From: Pseudomonas oleovorans subsp. oleovorans
Lineage (GTDB): Bacteria > Pseudomonadota > Gammaproteobacteria > Pseudomonadales > Pseudomonadaceae
Assembly (NCBI RefSeq): GCF_002197815.1
Contig: NZ_NIUB01000013.1
Location: forward strand, 1 to 64,000
Direction: 5' to 3'
DNA length: 64,000 nt
The position numbers and the translations under genes are program-made. The notes under the pieces were generated by a model that was given only the letters and a program-made list of their open reading frames with translations, made no database searches and was not told where the DNA came from. Position 1 is the stretch's first letter. The number at the start of each line of letters is the position of its first letter. Of the stretch, positions 17,789-28,318 are shown piece after piece.

Positions 17789-18313
17789 ATGACCCTCATC
17801 CTAGGAATCGATCCCGGTTCGCGTATTACCGGCTATGGCGTGGTTCGCGATACCGGGCGCGGTTGCGAGTATGTGGCCTCGGGCTGCATTCGCACGGGTA
17901 ATGGACCTTTGGCCGAGCGCCTGCAGATCGTCTTTCGCGGCGTCAGCGAGGTGATTCGCACCCATGGCCCGGTGACCATGGGCATCGAGCAGGTGTTCAT
18001 GGCGCGTAATGCCGACTCGGCGCTCAAGTTGGGGCAGGCGCGCGGTGCGGCCATCGTCGCAGCGGTGGAGGCGGGGCTGGAAGTCAGCGAATACACCGCT
18101 ACCCAGGTCAAGCAGACGGTAGTCGGCACCGGCGCGGCGGACAAGCAACAGGTGCAGATGATGGTCATGCACCTGCTCAAGCTGGTGCAAAAGCCGCAGA
18201 TCGACGCCTCCGATGCCCTGGGCATCGCCCTGTGCCATGCCCACCATCGACAAAGTCTCATTCCCCATGGGCTGGCCGGCGCCAAGCGGCGTGGCGGCCG
18301 TCTTCGTTTGTAA
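17789..18313 (+). CDS. ruvC: Holliday junction endodeoxyribonuclease RuvC
   Basis: 174 residues, full length. It starts [17 protein letters not shown] with the catalytic Asp (D7). [21 protein letters not shown] carries the second acid, and the C-terminal [15 protein letters not shown] carries the remaining two. It resolves Holliday junctions together with RuvAB. A -10-like TATACT lies about 35 bp upstream. It is the first gene of ruvCAB; ruvA follows after 21 bp. Confidence 0.97.
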   Translation: MTLILGIDPGSRITGYGVVRDTGRGCEYVASGCIRTGNGPLAERLQIVFRGVSEVIRTHGPVTMGIEQVFMARNADSALKLGQARGAAIVAAVEAGLEVSEYTATQVKQTVVGTGAADKQQVQMMVMHLLKLVQKPQIDASDALGIALCHAHHRQSLIPHGLAGAKRRGGRLRL

Positions 18314-18334
18314 TCGGATCAAAGGAATACAGTG

Positions 18335-18940
18335 GTGATCGGACGTTTGCGCGGCACCCTGGCGGAAAAGCAGCCGCCACATTTGCTTCTGGATGTGAAT
18401 GGCGTCGGTTATGAGCTGGAAGTGCCGATGACGACCCTTTATCGTCTGCCTGCAGTGGGTGAGCCGCTGACCCTGCACACTCATCTGGTCGTGCGTGAGG
18501 ATGCGCACCTGCTCTATGGCTTTTTCGAGAAGCGTGAGCGTGAGCTGTTCCGTGAACTGATTCGTCTCAATGGCGTCGGCCCCAAGCTGGCGCTGGCGTT
18601 GATGTCGGGGCTCGAAGTTGATGAACTGGTGCGTTGCGTGCAGGCACAGGACACCGCAGCGCTGGTCAAGGTGCCGGGAGTCGGCAAGAAAACCGCCGAG
18701 CGACTGCTGGTAGAACTCAAGGATCGCTTCAAGGCCTGGGAGTCGATACCGTCCATCGCGCCTCTGGTGGTTGAACCTCAACTGGCTCAGGCAGTCTCAA
18801 GCGCGGAGAATGACGCCGTCAGTGCCCTGATATCCCTCGGCTACAAGCCGCAGGAGGCCAGCCGAGCAGTTGCCGCCGTCAAGGAGGATGGTATGAGCAG
18901 TGAAGATTTGATCCGGCGCGCGCTGCGCGGCATGGCGTAG
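18335..18940 (+). CDS. ruvA: Holliday junction DNA helicase subunit RuvA
   Basis: 201 residues. The N-terminal OB-fold begins with family-typical VIGRLRGTL. Two helix-hairpin-helix motifs follow ([15 protein letters not shown] and [14 protein letters not shown]), then an acidic linker and a C-terminal RuvB-binding domain ([16 protein letters not shown]). It binds the four-way junction and loads RuvB. Two adjacent GTG codons are possible starts (18332 and 18335); the second gives the family-standard N-terminus, preceded by AAAGGA. Confidence 0.96.
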   Translation: MIGRLRGTLAEKQPPHLLLDVNGVGYELEVPMTTLYRLPAVGEPLTLHTHLVVREDAHLLYGFFEKRERELFRELIRLNGVGPKLALALMSGLEVDELVRCVQAQDTAALVKVPGVGKKTAERLLVELKDRFKAWESIPSIAPLVVEPQLAQAVSSAENDAVSALISLGYKPQEASRAVAAVKEDGMSSEDLIRRALRGMA

Positions 18941-19040
18941 GGTGGGTGACGCCTTTTCATCCACCGGCCTTCTGCTGGGAAATGCTGCATGGTTTGCCGC
19001 ATGGCAGTGCAATTCAATGGACTTTTAGTGGAATGCCTCG

Positions 19041-20093
19041 ATGATCGAAGCTGATCGCCTGATTACCGCCGCCCCCCGCGAGCGCGAAGAGCAGCAGGAT
19101 AGAGCCATTCGTCCGCTGCGTCTGGCCGACTACATCGGTCAGCCCGTCGTGCGCGAACAGATGGCGCTGTTCATCCAGGCTGCGCGGGGTAGGGTGGAAG
19201 CACTCGACCATACGCTGATCTTCGGCCCGCCGGGCCTGGGTAAGACCACCCTGGCCAATATCATCGCCGAAGAAATGGGCAGTTCGATCAAGAGCACTTC
19301 CGGACCGGTGCTTGAGCGACCGGGTGATCTGGCCGCGCTGCTGACCAACCTGGAAAGTGGCGATGTATTGTTTATCGACGAAATTCATCGCCTGTCGCCG
19401 GTGGTTGAGGAAGTGCTGTATCCGGCCATGGAAGACTTCCAGCTCGACATCATGATCGGCGAGGGCCCGGCGGCGCGGTCGATCAAGCTCGACCTGCCGC
19501 CCTTCACCCTGGTCGGTGCCACCACCCGTGCCGGCATGCTGACCAATCCTTTGCGTGACCGTTTCGGTATCGTTCAGCGCCTGGAGTTCTATGGTGTTGA
19601 TGACCTGGCCACCATCGTCGCGCGCTCGGCCGGAATTCTCGGCTTGCCCATCGAGGCCAAGGGCGCCTTCGAGATTGCCCGTCGCGCGCGCGGCACGCCG
19701 CGTATCGCCAATCGCCTGCTGCGCCGGGTGCGCGATTTTGCCGAGGTACGTGGTACTGGCCACATCACCCCATCGATTGCCGATCAGGCACTGAATCTGC
19801 TGGATGTCGACGAACGCGGTTTCGATCACTCCGACCGCCGCTTGCTGCTGGCCATGATCGAAAAGTTCGATGGCGGTCCGGTAGGACTGGACAGCCTGGC
19901 GGCGGCCATCGGCGAGGAGCGCCACACCATCGAGGACGTGCTCGAGCCCTATCTGATTCAACAGGGCTACATGATGCGCACCCCGCGCGGGCGTGTGGTC
20001 ACGCGTCATGCCTATCTGCACTTCGGCTTGAATATTCCCAGGCGCGCCGGCGAGCAGGTCGCCGACGATCTGTTCAGTGCAGGTGACGAATGA
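19041..20093 (+). CDS. ruvB: Holliday junction DNA helicase subunit RuvB
   Basis: 350 residues, a complete AAA+ motor. Walker A is [11 protein letters not shown], Walker B is LFIDEIHRL, sensor 1 is VGATTRAG, the arginine-finger region follows, and a C-terminal winged helix contains [17 protein letters not shown]. It drives branch migration with RuvA. It lies 100 bp after ruvA, and ybgC follows 53 bp later, so recombination and tol-pal genes may share transcripts. Confidence 0.97.
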   Translation: MIEADRLITAAPREREEQQDRAIRPLRLADYIGQPVVREQMALFIQAARGRVEALDHTLIFGPPGLGKTTLANIIAEEMGSSIKSTSGPVLERPGDLAALLTNLESGDVLFIDEIHRLSPVVEEVLYPAMEDFQLDIMIGEGPAARSIKLDLPPFTLVGATTRAGMLTNPLRDRFGIVQRLEFYGVDDLATIVARSAGILGLPIEAKGAFEIARRARGTPRIANRLLRRVRDFAEVRGTGHITPSIADQALNLLDVDERGFDHSDRRLLLAMIEKFDGGPVGLDSLAAAIGEERHTIEDVLEPYLIQQGYMMRTPRGRVVTRHAYLHFGLNIPRRAGEQVADDLFSAGDE

Positions 20094-20146
20094 CGAAAAA
20101 ATTGTTACCAGGCCGGATTGGCAAGCCGCAGGCCGAGGACTAGAGT

Positions 20147-20599
20147 ATGTGCGCGCAAAACGGAGTCCAGCCGTTCAGCCACCATTGCCGGGTCTATTAC
20201 GAAGATACCGATGCGGGCGGCATCGTCTACTACGTCAACTACCTCAAATTCATGGAGCGGGCTCGCACCGAGCGCCTGCGTGAACTGGGTTATGCCCAGT
20301 CGACGCTTGCCGGTGAGGGCCTGTTGTTCGTCGTGCATTCGGCCGAAGCGCGTTATCACGCGCCGGCACGTCTGGATGACCAGCTGGTGATCAGCGCCGA
20401 TGTAATCGCATTGAACCGTGCCAGCCTGCGCTTTCGTCAACAGGTCAGGCGGGCTGCGGATGATGTGCTGCTCTGCGAAGGGCAGTTTCTGGTGGCCTGT
20501 GTGCGCGCCGACAACTTGAAACCCCGGGCCATTCCCGAGCCTCTGCGACATGCGTTCGCCGGGACGCAGGCGCCGGGTCCAATTGCAGCAGGAGAGTAA
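20147..20599 (+). CDS. ybgC: Tol-Pal-associated acyl-CoA thioesterase YbgC
   Basis: 150-residue hotdog thioesterase. The [24 protein letters not shown] segment contains the catalytic Asp of the 4-hydroxybenzoyl-CoA thioesterase class. YbgC is encoded at the head of tol-pal operons and hydrolyses short acyl-CoA or acyl-ACP esters, with a suspected link to phospholipid synthesis at the inner membrane. Only 2 bp separate its stop from the tolQ start. Confidence 0.93.
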   Translation: MCAQNGVQPFSHHCRVYYEDTDAGGIVYYVNYLKFMERARTERLRELGYAQSTLAGEGLLFVVHSAEARYHAPARLDDQLVISADVIALNRASLRFRQQVRRAADDVLLCEGQFLVACVRADNLKPRAIPEPLRHAFAGTQAPGPIAAGE

Positions 20600-20601
20600 G
20601 C

Positions 20602-21294
20602 GTGGAAGCCAACGTAGACAATATGTCGGTCTGGAGCCTGATCAGTCATGCCAGCCTGGTGGTGCAGCTGGTCATGCTCACCCTGGTGGCGGCGTCCGTC
20701 ATATCTTGGGTGATGATCTTCCAGCGCAGCACCGCCATTCGTGCCGCCAAGCGCGCGCTGGACAACTTCGAAGACCGTTTCTGGTCCGGCATCGACTTGT
20801 CCAAACTGTATCGCCAGGCCGGCAGCAACCCGGATCCGGACTCTGGCCTGGAGCAGATTTTCCGCGCCGGCTTCAAGGAGTTTTCGCGCCTGCGTCAGCA
20901 GCCGGGCGTTGACCCGGATGCCGTGATGGATGGTGTGTCGCGTGCCATGCGCGTGGCCATCTCCCGAGAAGAGGAGAAATTGGAGACCGCTCTGCCGTTC
21001 CTGGCAACCGTCGGTTCCACCAGCCCGTATATCGGTCTGTTCGGCACCGTATGGGGCATCATGAATTCCTTCCTGGGCCTGTCCCAGGTGCAGCAAGCCA
21101 CGCTGGCTACCGTTGCCCCGGGCATTGCCGAGGCGCTGATCGCGACCGCCATCGGCCTGTTCGCGGCGATTCCGGCAGTCATCGCCTACAACCGCTTCTC
21201 TGCCCGTGGCGAGATGTTGATCGGTCGTTATTACACCTTCGCTGACGAGTTCCAGGCCATCCTGCACCGCAAAGTGCATACCTCGGAAGAATAA
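20602..21294 (+). CDS. tolQ: Tol-Pal proton channel subunit TolQ
   Basis: 230 residues with three transmembrane segments (near residues 18-38, 135-157 and 170-192), as in the TolQ/ExbB/MotA family. Conserved TVGSTSPYIGLFGTVWGIMNSF and the AEALIATAIGLFAAIPAVIAYN helix line the proton path with TolR. GTG start. It energises TolA at the division septum to keep the outer membrane attached. Confidence 0.96.
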   Translation: MEANVDNMSVWSLISHASLVVQLVMLTLVAASVISWVMIFQRSTAIRAAKRALDNFEDRFWSGIDLSKLYRQAGSNPDPDSGLEQIFRAGFKEFSRLRQQPGVDPDAVMDGVSRAMRVAISREEEKLETALPFLATVGSTSPYIGLFGTVWGIMNSFLGLSQVQQATLATVAPGIAEALIATAIGLFAAIPAVIAYNRFSARGEMLIGRYYTFADEFQAILHRKVHTSEE

Positions 21295-21321
21295 GGCGAG
21301 CGAAGAGGACAGGTTTTTACC

Positions 21322-21774
21322 ATGGCGAGAATTCGCAACAGACGCAAGCCGGTCGCCGAGATGAACGTGGTGCCCTACATCGACGTGATGCTGGTGCTGC
21401 TGGTCATCTTCATGGTCACCGCGCCGATGCTCAATCAGGGGGTCAAGGTCGACTTGCCCAAAGTCAGCAGCGAGGTGTTGCCGCAGGATAACGACGCCCT
21501 GGTGCTGACCATCTCGATCAAGGCCGACAAGACCTACTACTGGAACATGGGCAGCGAGGTCGATGTCGATACCGAGCAGGAACGTGCCGTCAATCTCGAG
21601 CAGATGACCCAGGCCGTGTCGGCCATCATCAGTGAGAATCGCCGTCAGGGTAAGCAGGTGCAGGTGTTCGTGCGCGGTGATAAGTCGGTTGATTACGGCA
21701 CGGTCATGGCGGCCATGGGAGGCTTGCAGCAGGCCGATGTCGGCAATGTCGGACTGATAACCGAGGCGCCTTGA
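21322..21774 (+). CDS. tolR: Tol-Pal proton channel subunit TolR
   Basis: 150 residues. After a short basic start (ARIRNRRKPVAEMN) comes one transmembrane helix containing the essential Asp in VVPYIDVMLVLLVIFM, then a periplasmic domain. TolR and TolQ form the proton channel that moves TolA. The stop shares one base with the tolA start (TGATG), so translation is coupled. Confidence 0.96.
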   Translation: MARIRNRRKPVAEMNVVPYIDVMLVLLVIFMVTAPMLNQGVKVDLPKVSSEVLPQDNDALVLTISIKADKTYYWNMGSEVDVDTEQERAVNLEQMTQAVSAIISENRRQGKQVQVFVRGDKSVDYGTVMAAMGGLQQADVGNVGLITEAP

Positions 21775-22721
21775 TGCAGCACGAGCGCACGCAGTCGGAA
21801 AGCTACTTCTGGCCTGTAGTCTGGGCAGTGGGTCTGCACGTACTCATCTTTGCCATGCTGTTCGTCAGTGTCGCCTTCACCCCGGAGCTGCCACCGGCGC
21901 GCCCGGTGGTTCAGGCTACGCTGTACCAGTTGCAGTCGCAGAGTCAGGCCACTACACAGACCACGCAAAAGGTCGCCGGCGAAGCACAGAAAACCTCCGC
22001 GCCGCAGTTCGAGGCCGAAAGGCTGGAGCAGAAGAAGGCCGAGGAGCAGAAGGTCGCAGCCGCCAAACGTGCCGAGGAACAAAAACAGGCTGAGCAGGCC
22101 AAAGCCGAAGCTGCCAAGGCTGAAGCAGCGAAGAAGGCCGAGGCCGAGAAGGCCGCCGAGCAGAAGCGCCAGGCCGATATCGCCAAGAAGCGCGCTGAGG
22201 AAGAGGCGAAGAAAAAAGCCGCTGAAGAGGCCAAGAAAAAGGCCGCTGCAGAAGAGGCGAAGAAAAAGGCAGCCGCCGAAGCCGCGAAAAAGAAAGCGGC
22301 CGAGGATGCCAAACGCAAGGCTGAAGATGCACGACGCAAGGCCGCCGAGGATCAGAAGGCCGCAGCCCTGGCCGAACTGCTGTCGGACAATGTGCAGAAC
22401 CAGCAGGCGCTGGCCGAAACCCATGGTGATCAGGTGGCCGGCAACCTCGATAATCTGATCATCAAGCTGATCACCGAGAATTGGCAGCGGCCGATGTCGG
22501 CCCGTCGTGGCATGAGTGTCGAGCTGGTGATCCAGATGTTGCCCGATGGCACCATCACCAACGCCAGCGTATCGCGCTCCAGTGGCGATGCGCCGTTCGA
22601 TAGTTCGGCCGTGGCAGCTGTACGTAACGTCGGGCGTATTCCCGAGATGCAACAATTGGATCGCGCTACCTTCGACAGTCGGTACAGGCAGCGTCGCGTT
22701 ATTTTCAAACCGGAGGATTGA
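21774..22721 (+). CDS. tolA: Tol-Pal membrane-spanning link protein TolA
   Basis: 315 residues in the standard three parts: an N-terminal inner-membrane helix (about residues 15-38), a long Ala/Lys/Glu-rich helical domain (roughly 75-200, full of [12 protein letters not shown] repeats) that crosses the periplasm, and a globular C-terminal domain (about 215-315) that contacts TolB and Pal. It couples the TolQR motor to the outer membrane. The Lys/Ala-rich part also leaves long open shadow frames on both strands. Confidence 0.95.
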   Translation: MQHERTQSESYFWPVVWAVGLHVLIFAMLFVSVAFTPELPPARPVVQATLYQLQSQSQATTQTTQKVAGEAQKTSAPQFEAERLEQKKAEEQKVAAAKRAEEQKQAEQAKAEAAKAEAAKKAEAEKAAEQKRQADIAKKRAEEEAKKKAAEEAKKKAAAEEAKKKAAAEAAKKKAAEDAKRKAEDARRKAAEDQKAAALAELLSDNVQNQQALAETHGDQVAGNLDNLIIKLITENWQRPMSARRGMSVELVIQMLPDGTITNASVSRSSGDAPFDSSAVAAVRNVGRIPEMQQLDRATFDSRYRQRRVIFKPED

Positions 22722-22726
22722 GCGCT

Positions 22727-24025
22727 GTGAACAACCTGATTCGTATCGCCCTGTTGGGGCTGGTCATGCTGGTCGGTAGCGTCCAGGCGGCCGATCCGCT
22801 GGTGATCTCCCAGGGCGCCGACCGCGCCACGCCCATCGCCGTCGTGCCCTTTGGCTGGCAGGGCGGTTCGGTATTGCCCGAAGACATGTCGCAGATCATC
22901 GGTAATGACCTGCGCAACTCCGGCTACTTCGAGCCGATCCCTCGGCAGAACATGATCAGTCTGCCGACCCAGGCCAGCGAGGTCATCTACCGCGACTGGA
23001 AAGCCCTCGGCGCCCAGTACCTGCTGGTCGGCAACATCGTGCCCAATGGAGGCCGGCTGCAGGTGCAGTACGCGCTGTTCAACGTCAACACCGAGCAGCA
23101 GATCATGACCGGCAATGTCGGTGGCGGTACCGATCAGTTGCGCGATATGGCACACCATATCGCCGACCAGTCGTTCGAGAAGCTCACCGGCGTCAAGGGC
23201 GCGTTCTCCACGCGTCTGCTGTACGTCACGGCCGAGCGCATGGGTGCCAACAACACCCGTTACACCCTGCAGCGCTCCGACTATGACGGTGCCCGCGCGG
23301 TGACGTTGCTGCAGTCGCGCGAGCCGATCCTGTCGCCGTCCTTCGCCCCGGATGGCCGTCGTATTGCCTATGTTTCGTTCGAGCAGCGTCGTCCGCGCAT
23401 CTTCGTGCAGCACATCGATACCGGCCGCCGCGAGCAGATCACCAATTTCGAGGGCCTCAACGGCGCGCCTGCCTGGTCGCCGGATGGCAATCGCCTAGCC
23501 TTCGTGCTGTCCAAGGACGGCAATCCGGAAATCTACGTGATGGACATGGGCAGCCGGCAGATGCGCCGCGTCACCAACCATTACGCCATCGATACCGAAC
23601 CCTTCTGGGGTAAGGATGGTCAGACCCTTTACTTCACCTCGGATCGTGCGGGTCGTCCGCAGATCTACAAGACCAACATCAATAGCGGGGCAGTGGAGCG
23701 AGTGACCTTTGTCGGTAACTACAACGCCAACCCAAAATTGTCGGCTGATGAAAAGACCCTGGTGATGATTCATCGTCAGGATGGCTTCACCGTGTTCAGG
23801 GTGGCTGCCCAGGACCTGGAAACCAACCGTTTGCGCATACTTTCAGACACAAGTTTGGATGAGTCGCCCACTGTTGCGCCCAATGGCACCATGGTAATCT
23901 ACGCCACCCGCCAGCAGGGCCGGGGAGTCTTGATGTTGGCGTCCATCAATGGACGCGTGAGGCTCCCTCTTCCTACCGCTCAAGGCGAAGTTCGAGAGCC
24001 TTCTTGGTCCCCTTACCTGAACTGA
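22727..24025 (+). CDS. tolB: Tol-Pal periplasmic beta-propeller protein TolB
   Basis: 432 residues. A Sec signal peptide ends near GSVQA-AD. An N-terminal alpha/beta domain (to about 165) precedes a six-bladed WD40-like propeller with repeated SPDG/APDG turns, for example [13 protein letters not shown] and [12 protein letters not shown]. It binds Pal and TolA in the periplasm. I chose GTG at 22727, spaced 10 bp from GGAGG, over a TTG at 22718 that sits on the ribosome-binding site. Confidence 0.95.
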   Translation: MNNLIRIALLGLVMLVGSVQAADPLVISQGADRATPIAVVPFGWQGGSVLPEDMSQIIGNDLRNSGYFEPIPRQNMISLPTQASEVIYRDWKALGAQYLLVGNIVPNGGRLQVQYALFNVNTEQQIMTGNVGGGTDQLRDMAHHIADQSFEKLTGVKGAFSTRLLYVTAERMGANNTRYTLQRSDYDGARAVTLLQSREPILSPSFAPDGRRIAYVSFEQRRPRIFVQHIDTGRREQITNFEGLNGAPAWSPDGNRLAFVLSKDGNPEIYVMDMGSRQMRRVTNHYAIDTEPFWGKDGQTLYFTSDRAGRPQIYKTNINSGAVERVTFVGNYNANPKLSADEKTLVMIHRQDGFTVFRVAAQDLETNRLRILSDTSLDESPTVAPNGTMVIYATRQQGRGVLMLASINGRVRLPLPTAQGEVREPSWSPYLN

Positions 24026-24079
24026 TGCGGTGCTACACCTTTTTGCTTAACACAACTGGGGTTCATTAGGAGTTACATG

Positions 24080-24577
24080 ATGGAAATGCTGAAATTCGGT
24101 AAGTTCGCTGCACTGTCCCTGGCTCTCGCCGTTGCCGTAGGTTGCTCCTCCAAAGGCGGCGACGCTGCTGGCGAAGGCGCAGTTGACCCGAACGCTGGCT
24201 ACGGTGCCAACACTGGCGCTGTCGATGGCAGCCTGAGCGAAGAAGCGGCTCTGCGCGCTATCACCACTTTCTACTTCGATTACGACAGCTCCGACCTGAA
24301 AGCCGAAGCCATGCGCGCTCTGGACGTACACGCCAAGGACCTGAAAGGCAACGGCGCTCGCGTCGTTCTGGAAGGCCACACTGACGAGCGCGGTACCCGT
24401 GAGTACAACATGGCTCTGGGCGAGCGTCGTGCCAAGGCCGTGCAGCGTTACCTGGTTCTGCAGGGCGTCTCCCCGGCTCAGCTGGAAGTCGTTTCCTACG
24501 GCAAAGAGCGTCCGGTTGCCACTGGCAGCGACGAGCAGTCCTGGGCTCAGAACCGTCGCGTAGAGCTGCGTAAGTAA
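24080..24577 (+). CDS. pal: Peptidoglycan-associated lipoprotein Pal (OprL)
   Basis: 165 residues. Lipoprotein signal with lipobox VAVGC, then a flexible linker ([15 protein letters not shown]) and an OmpA-C domain holding [11 protein letters not shown] and [24 protein letters not shown], the peptidoglycan-binding motif. It matches the P. aeruginosa OprL sequence I remember almost residue for residue. The second ATG of ATGATG (24080) gives the known N-terminus. Confidence 0.97.
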   Translation: MEMLKFGKFAALSLALAVAVGCSSKGGDAAGEGAVDPNAGYGANTGAVDGSLSEEAALRAITTFYFDYDSSDLKAEAMRALDVHAKDLKGNGARVVLEGHTDERGTREYNMALGERRAKAVQRYLVLQGVSPAQLEVVSYGKERPVATGSDEQSWAQNRRVELRK

Positions 24578-24583
24578 GCTGCT

Positions 24584-25396
24584 ATGCGTGATTGCCGCCG
24601 TATCCTGACCCTTCTGACGCTCGCCTTGCCGTTCGCGGTGATGGCGGAAGTTCCCGTACTGGAAAGCAGCTCCATGCAACAGGGCAGCAGCTTTCCACCG
24701 GCGGGTTATGGTACGGCCGGCGCCTCTGTCGGAGCGGGTTCGCAAGCGCCCGCTTCTGCACAGGGTATGCTGTTCATCCAGCTCGAGCAGATGCAGCAGG
24801 AAATTGCCCAGCTGCGTGGCATGGTCGAAGAGCAGCAGAATGAAATTCAGCGCCTCAAGCAGGAAGGTCTGGAGCGTTACCAGGATCTGGACCAACGCAT
24901 TTCTTCCGGCGCCGCTGCCGGTGGAGCTCCCGCACAGAATTCAGCCACTGGCGCGATCAACGCCAGTGGCACCCCGACGCCACCTGCCGCACAACAGCAG
25001 GCCAGCGCCGAGCCGGGTGATCCGGCCAAGGAAAAACTCTATTACGACGCTGCCTTCGACCTGATCAAGGCCAAGGACTTCGACAAGGCGTCGCAGGCGT
25101 TCAGCGCCTTTCTCAATCGTTATCCCAACAGCCAGTACGCGGGTAACGCGCAGTATTGGCTGGGCGAAGTGAATCTGGCCAAGGGTGATCTGCAAGCAGC
25201 CGCTCAAGCCTTTGCCAAGGTCAGCCAGGCCTACCCGAGTCACGCCAAGGTGCCGGATTCGCTGTTCAAGCTGGCCGATGTCGAACGTCGCCTGGGTCAC
25301 AACGACAAGGCCCGTGGCATTCTGCAGCAGGTGATTGCGCAGTACCCGGGCAGCTCAGCAGCGCAGCTGGCGCAGCGTGATCTGCAGCGACTGTAG
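24584..25396 (+). CDS. cpoB: Cell-division coordinator CpoB (YbgF)
   Basis: 270 residues with a Sec signal (cleaved after VMA). A coiled-coil trimerisation segment follows (about residues 63-98, LEQMQQEIAQLRGMVEEQQNEIQRL), then a Ser/Pro/Ala-rich linker and a C-terminal TPR domain (YYDAAFDLIKAKDFDKASQAF and two further repeats). CpoB links Tol-Pal function to PBP1b-driven septal synthesis in E. coli. It is the last gene of the tol-pal operon, 6 bp after pal, and is followed by a terminator. Confidence 0.94.
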   Translation: MRDCRRILTLLTLALPFAVMAEVPVLESSSMQQGSSFPPAGYGTAGASVGAGSQAPASAQGMLFIQLEQMQQEIAQLRGMVEEQQNEIQRLKQEGLERYQDLDQRISSGAAAGGAPAQNSATGAINASGTPTPPAAQQQASAEPGDPAKEKLYYDAAFDLIKAKDFDKASQAFSAFLNRYPNSQYAGNAQYWLGEVNLAKGDLQAAAQAFAKVSQAYPSHAKVPDSLFKLADVERRLGHNDKARGILQQVIAQYPGSSAAQLAQRDLQRL

Positions 25397-25414
25397 GTTC
25401 GAGATTCGATAAAC

Positions 25415-25440
25415 AAACCCGCGCCAGTCGCGGGTTTTTC
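25415..25440 (+). terminator. Intrinsic terminator of the tol-pal operon
   Basis: A 9-bp stem AAACCCGCG / CGCGGGTTT with a 5-nt loop and a trailing T-run, 18 bp after the cpoB stop. Confidence 0.9.
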
Positions 25441-25612
25441 TTATCTGGCCTCGCGTGATCCATTAGAATGCGCGCTCGCATGCGAGGCGGGGTTTCAGCT
25501 CGGCTGATGTCCTTGTCGCCATGCCCTGTCGAATGTCGGCCACTGCCGGCGTTCCTGTCTTTCAACGCAACGGAAGCGGATGGCCTGTTTCGTCATCACG
25601 CTCGTGGCTACC

Positions 25613-26260
25613 ATGCAAGAAACTCTGCGTATTACCGAGATTTTCCATTCGTTGCAGGGGGAGACGCGTACTGCCGGCTTGCCGACGGTATTCGTGCGCC
25701 TTACCGGCTGCCCCCTGCGCTGTCAGTACTGTGATACCGCCTACGCCTTCAGTGGCGGCGAGATCGTCACGCTGGACAGTATCCTCGACCAGGTGGCCGC
25801 CTATCGGCCGCGCTACGTCTGCGTCACTGGCGGCGAGCCGCTGGCTCAACCCAACTGCATTGCCTTGCTTGCGCGTCTGTGTGATGCCGGCTACGAGGTG
25901 TCGCTGGAGACCAGTGGGGCACTCGACGTCTCAGCGGTCGATGCCCGGGTCAGCAAGGTGCTCGATCTGAAGACGCCTGGATCTGCTGAAGTGCAGCGCA
26001 ATCGTTACGAGAACGTCCAGTGGCTGACACGCAACGATCAGGTCAAGTTCGTCATCTGTTCGCGTGAAGACTACGACTGGGCAGTATCCAAATTGATCGA
26101 ATATGACCTGGCTGCTCGAGCCGGCGAAGTGCTGTTCTCGCCCAGCCACAAACAGGTCGATGCACGTGCGCTGGCAGACTGGATCGTGGCCGACAACCTG
26201 CCCGTACGCCTGCAATTGCAGTTGCACAAGATTCTCTGGAACGACGAGCCGGGACACTGA
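25613..26260 (+). CDS. queE: 7-carboxy-7-deazaguanine synthase QueE
   Basis: 215-residue radical-SAM enzyme of queuosine synthesis, converting carboxytetrahydropterin to 7-carboxy-7-deazaguanine. The [4Fe-4S] cysteines are in CPLRCQYC, followed by the VTGGEPL SAM-binding motif. I chose the ATG at 25613 ([10 protein letters not shown]), the family N-terminus; an ORF-extending ATG 33 bp upstream lacks support. queC follows after 2 bp, so the two form an operon. Confidence 0.94.
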   Translation: MQETLRITEIFHSLQGETRTAGLPTVFVRLTGCPLRCQYCDTAYAFSGGEIVTLDSILDQVAAYRPRYVCVTGGEPLAQPNCIALLARLCDAGYEVSLETSGALDVSAVDARVSKVLDLKTPGSAEVQRNRYENVQWLTRNDQVKFVICSREDYDWAVSKLIEYDLAARAGEVLFSPSHKQVDARALADWIVADNLPVRLQLQLHKILWNDEPGH

Positions 26261-26262
26261 AC

Positions 26263-26937
26263 ATGAACGACAAGAAAGCGGTCATCCTCCTTTCCGGTGG
26301 CCTGGACTCGGCCACGGTCATCGCCATGGCCAAGGCCGAGGGGTACGCCTGTTACAGCATGAGTTTCGACTATGGCCAGCGCCATCGTGCCGAGTTGCAG
26401 GCAGCCGAGCGGGTGGCGCGGCAACTGGGTGTGGTCGAGCACAAGGTGATCGGCCTGAACCTCAACGGCATCGGTGGTTCCGCGCTCACCGACAGCAGCA
26501 TCGCGGTTCCGGAAACACCGGGCGAAGGCATCCCGGTGACCTACGTGCCGGCGCGCAACACGGTGTTCCTGTCCCTGGCGCTGGGCTGGGCTGAGGTGCT
26601 GGGGGCGCGCGATATCTTCATCGGCGTCAATGCGGTGGACTACTCGGGCTATCCCGATTGCCGCCCGGAGTTCGTCGCGGCTTTCGAGCGCATGGCCAAC
26701 CTGGCCACCAAGGCTGGTGTGGAGGGGCAGGGCTTTGCCATCCGTGCGCCGCTGCAGCAGATGAGCAAGGGCGAGATCATCCAGGCCGGTATGCGTCTGG
26801 GCGTGGACTATGCGCTGACCGTCTCCTGCTACCAGGCCGACGATGACGGCCGCGCCTGTGGCAAGTGCGACAGCTGCCGCCTGCGCGCTGCCGGTTTCGT
26901 CGCCGCTGGTGTACCCGACGCCACTCGCTACTTCTGA
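26263..26937 (+). CDS. queC: 7-cyano-7-deazaguanine synthase QueC
   Basis: 224 residues. The ATP-pyrophosphatase P-loop SGGLDSATV lies near the N-terminus, and a zinc-binding cluster with CGKCDSC lies at the C-terminal end. QueC converts carboxy-deazaguanine to preQ0, the next step after QueE, for tRNA queuosine. It is translationally close-coupled to queE and lies upstream of tRNA-Lys. Confidence 0.96.
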   Translation: MNDKKAVILLSGGLDSATVIAMAKAEGYACYSMSFDYGQRHRAELQAAERVARQLGVVEHKVIGLNLNGIGGSALTDSSIAVPETPGEGIPVTYVPARNTVFLSLALGWAEVLGARDIFIGVNAVDYSGYPDCRPEFVAAFERMANLATKAGVEGQGFAIRAPLQQMSKGEIIQAGMRLGVDYALTVSCYQADDDGRACGKCDSCRLRAAGFVAAGVPDATRYF

Positions 26938-26955
26938 AAAAGTTTTCGCGAAGTG

Positions 26956-26983
26956 TTGATTTCCTGAATTAAATCAGTATCAT
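26956..26983 (+). promoter_or_regulatory. Sigma70 promoter of tRNA-Lys
   Basis: -35 TTGATT (26956-26961) and -10 TATCAT (26978-26983), 16 bp apart, ending 12 bp before the mature tRNA 5' end. Confidence 0.65.
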
Positions 26984-26995
26984 GCGCCTCGCGTT

Positions 26996-27071
26996 GGGTC
27001 GTTAGCTCAGTTGGTAGAGCAGTTGGCTTTTAACCAATTGGTCGTAGGTTCGAATCCTACACGACCCACCA
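26996..27071 (+). tRNA. tRNA-Lys (anticodon TTT)
   Basis: A 76-nt cloverleaf. The acceptor stem GGGTCGT pairs with ACGACCC, the D-arm contains GCTCAGTTGGTAGAGC, the anticodon loop CTTTTAA gives TTT, the T-arm contains GGTTCGAATCC, and CCA is encoded. In P. aeruginosa the tRNA-Lys following queC is an integration site for PAPI-type islands; here the 3' end runs directly into a terminator and nadA, so it is unoccupied. Confidence 0.97.
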
Positions 27072-27077
27072 GATCGC

Positions 27078-27107
27078 AAAAGCCAGTCGTGAGACTGGCT
27101 TTTTTTT
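27078..27107 (+). terminator. Intrinsic terminator of tRNA-Lys
   Basis: Stem AAAAGCCAGTC / GACTGGCTTTT with a GTGA loop and an eight-T tract, just downstream of the CCA end. Confidence 0.95.
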
Positions 27108-27208
27108 GCTCTCGGAAAAGCCCTCTGGCCGATGCTGCCCCGCCTGTGGCGATGGGCAGGCAGGGGGTATACTCGCAGCTCGCTCAAGAGCGCCCCAGGT
27201 TCGACGAC

Positions 27209-28267
27209 ATGACGCAGATTTCCGAACGCCTTCTGGTTCAGGCCCACCTCGACGCCAAGCAGCCCAAGCCGCTGACCGCCGAGGAAGAATCTTTTTATCG
27301 CCGCGAAATCGCCGCCGAGCTGAAGAAGCAGAACGCGGTGCTGGTGGCGCACTATTACTGCGATCCGGTCATCCAGGCCCTGGCCGAGGAAACCGGTGGC
27401 TGCGTTTCCGACTCCCTGGAAATGGCCCGTTTCGGCAATCAGCACCCGGCGCAGACCGTGGTGGTGGCCGGGGTCAAGTTCATGGGCGAGACGGCGAAGA
27501 TCCTCAACCCGGAAAAGCGCGTGCTGATGCCGACGCTGGAGGCGACCTGCTCGCTGGATCTGGGTTGCCCGGTGGACGAATTCTCGGCCTTTTGCGATCA
27601 GCACCCCGAGCGTACCGTGGTGGTGTATGCCAATACGTCGGCGGCGGTGAAGGCGCGTGCCGACTGGGTGGTGACCTCCAGCTGCGCGCTGGAGATTGTC
27701 GAGAGCCTGATGGACAACGGCGAGACCATCATCTGGGCGCCGGACAAGCACCTGGGTAACTACATCCAGCGTGAGACCGGTGCCGACATGCTGCTGTGGG
27801 ACGGCGCCTGCATCGTCCACGAGGAATTCAAGTCCAAGCAGCTGCTGGACATGAAGGCGCTGTACCCCGACGCCGCCATTCTGGTGCACCCGGAATCGCC
27901 GCAGAACGTGGTCGAGCTGGCCGACGCGGTGGGCTCCACCAGCCAGCTGATCAAGGCGGCGCAGACCCTGCCGAATTCCACTTTCATCGTCGCCACCGAC
28001 CGCGGCATCTTCTACAAGATGCAGCAGCTGTGCCCGGACAAGACCTTCATCGAGGCGCCGACGGCCGGCAACGGCGCGGCCTGCCGCAGCTGCGCGCACT
28101 GCCCGTGGATGGCGATGAACACCCTGGAACGTGTGCTGACCGGCCTGCGTCAGGGCTCCGGTGAGATTCATGTCGACCCGGCGCTGATTCCCAAGGCGAT
28201 CAAGCCGCTCAAGCGCATGCTCGATTTCACCCAGGCAGCGCGGATGAAGGTCGCCGGCAACGCCTGA
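27209..28267 (+). CDS. nadA: Quinolinate synthase NadA
   Basis: 352 residues. NadA condenses iminoaspartate with dihydroxyacetone phosphate to quinolinate for NAD synthesis, using a [4Fe-4S] cluster. Visible marks are LVAHYYCDP near the N-terminus, [21 protein letters not shown], and the C-terminal Cys-rich [10 protein letters not shown]. The ATG at 27209 gives the family length; the open frame extends back into the tRNA but has no other good start. A terminator follows 17 bp after the stop. Confidence 0.95.
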   Translation: MTQISERLLVQAHLDAKQPKPLTAEEESFYRREIAAELKKQNAVLVAHYYCDPVIQALAEETGGCVSDSLEMARFGNQHPAQTVVVAGVKFMGETAKILNPEKRVLMPTLEATCSLDLGCPVDEFSAFCDQHPERTVVVYANTSAAVKARADWVVTSSCALEIVESLMDNGETIIWAPDKHLGNYIQRETGADMLLWDGACIVHEEFKSKQLLDMKALYPDAAILVHPESPQNVVELADAVGSTSQLIKAAQTLPNSTFIVATDRGIFYKMQQLCPDKTFIEAPTAGNGAACRSCAHCPWMAMNTLERVLTGLRQGSGEIHVDPALIPKAIKPLKRMLDFTQAARMKVAGNA

Positions 28268-28284
28268 TAGGCATGCAGTAAAAG

Positions 28285-28315
28285 GAAGCCCAGCCAATGC
28301 TGGGCTTCTTGCTTT
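28285..28315 (+). terminator. Intrinsic terminator of nadA
   Basis: A 10-bp perfect stem GAAGCCCAGC / GCTGGGCTTC with a CAAT loop and TTGCTTT tail. Confidence 0.85.
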
Positions 28316-28318
28316 ACA

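Noticed and set aside
21944..22339. Long Ala/Ser/Phe-rich frames on the minus strand
   Set aside because: They are shadows of the Lys/Ala/Glu-rich middle domain of tolA; low-complexity composition creates them, and no start signals are present.
25441..25612. preQ1 riboswitch before queE
   Set aside because: The leader does not show the C-rich aptamer hairpin with an A-rich tail; nothing supports it.
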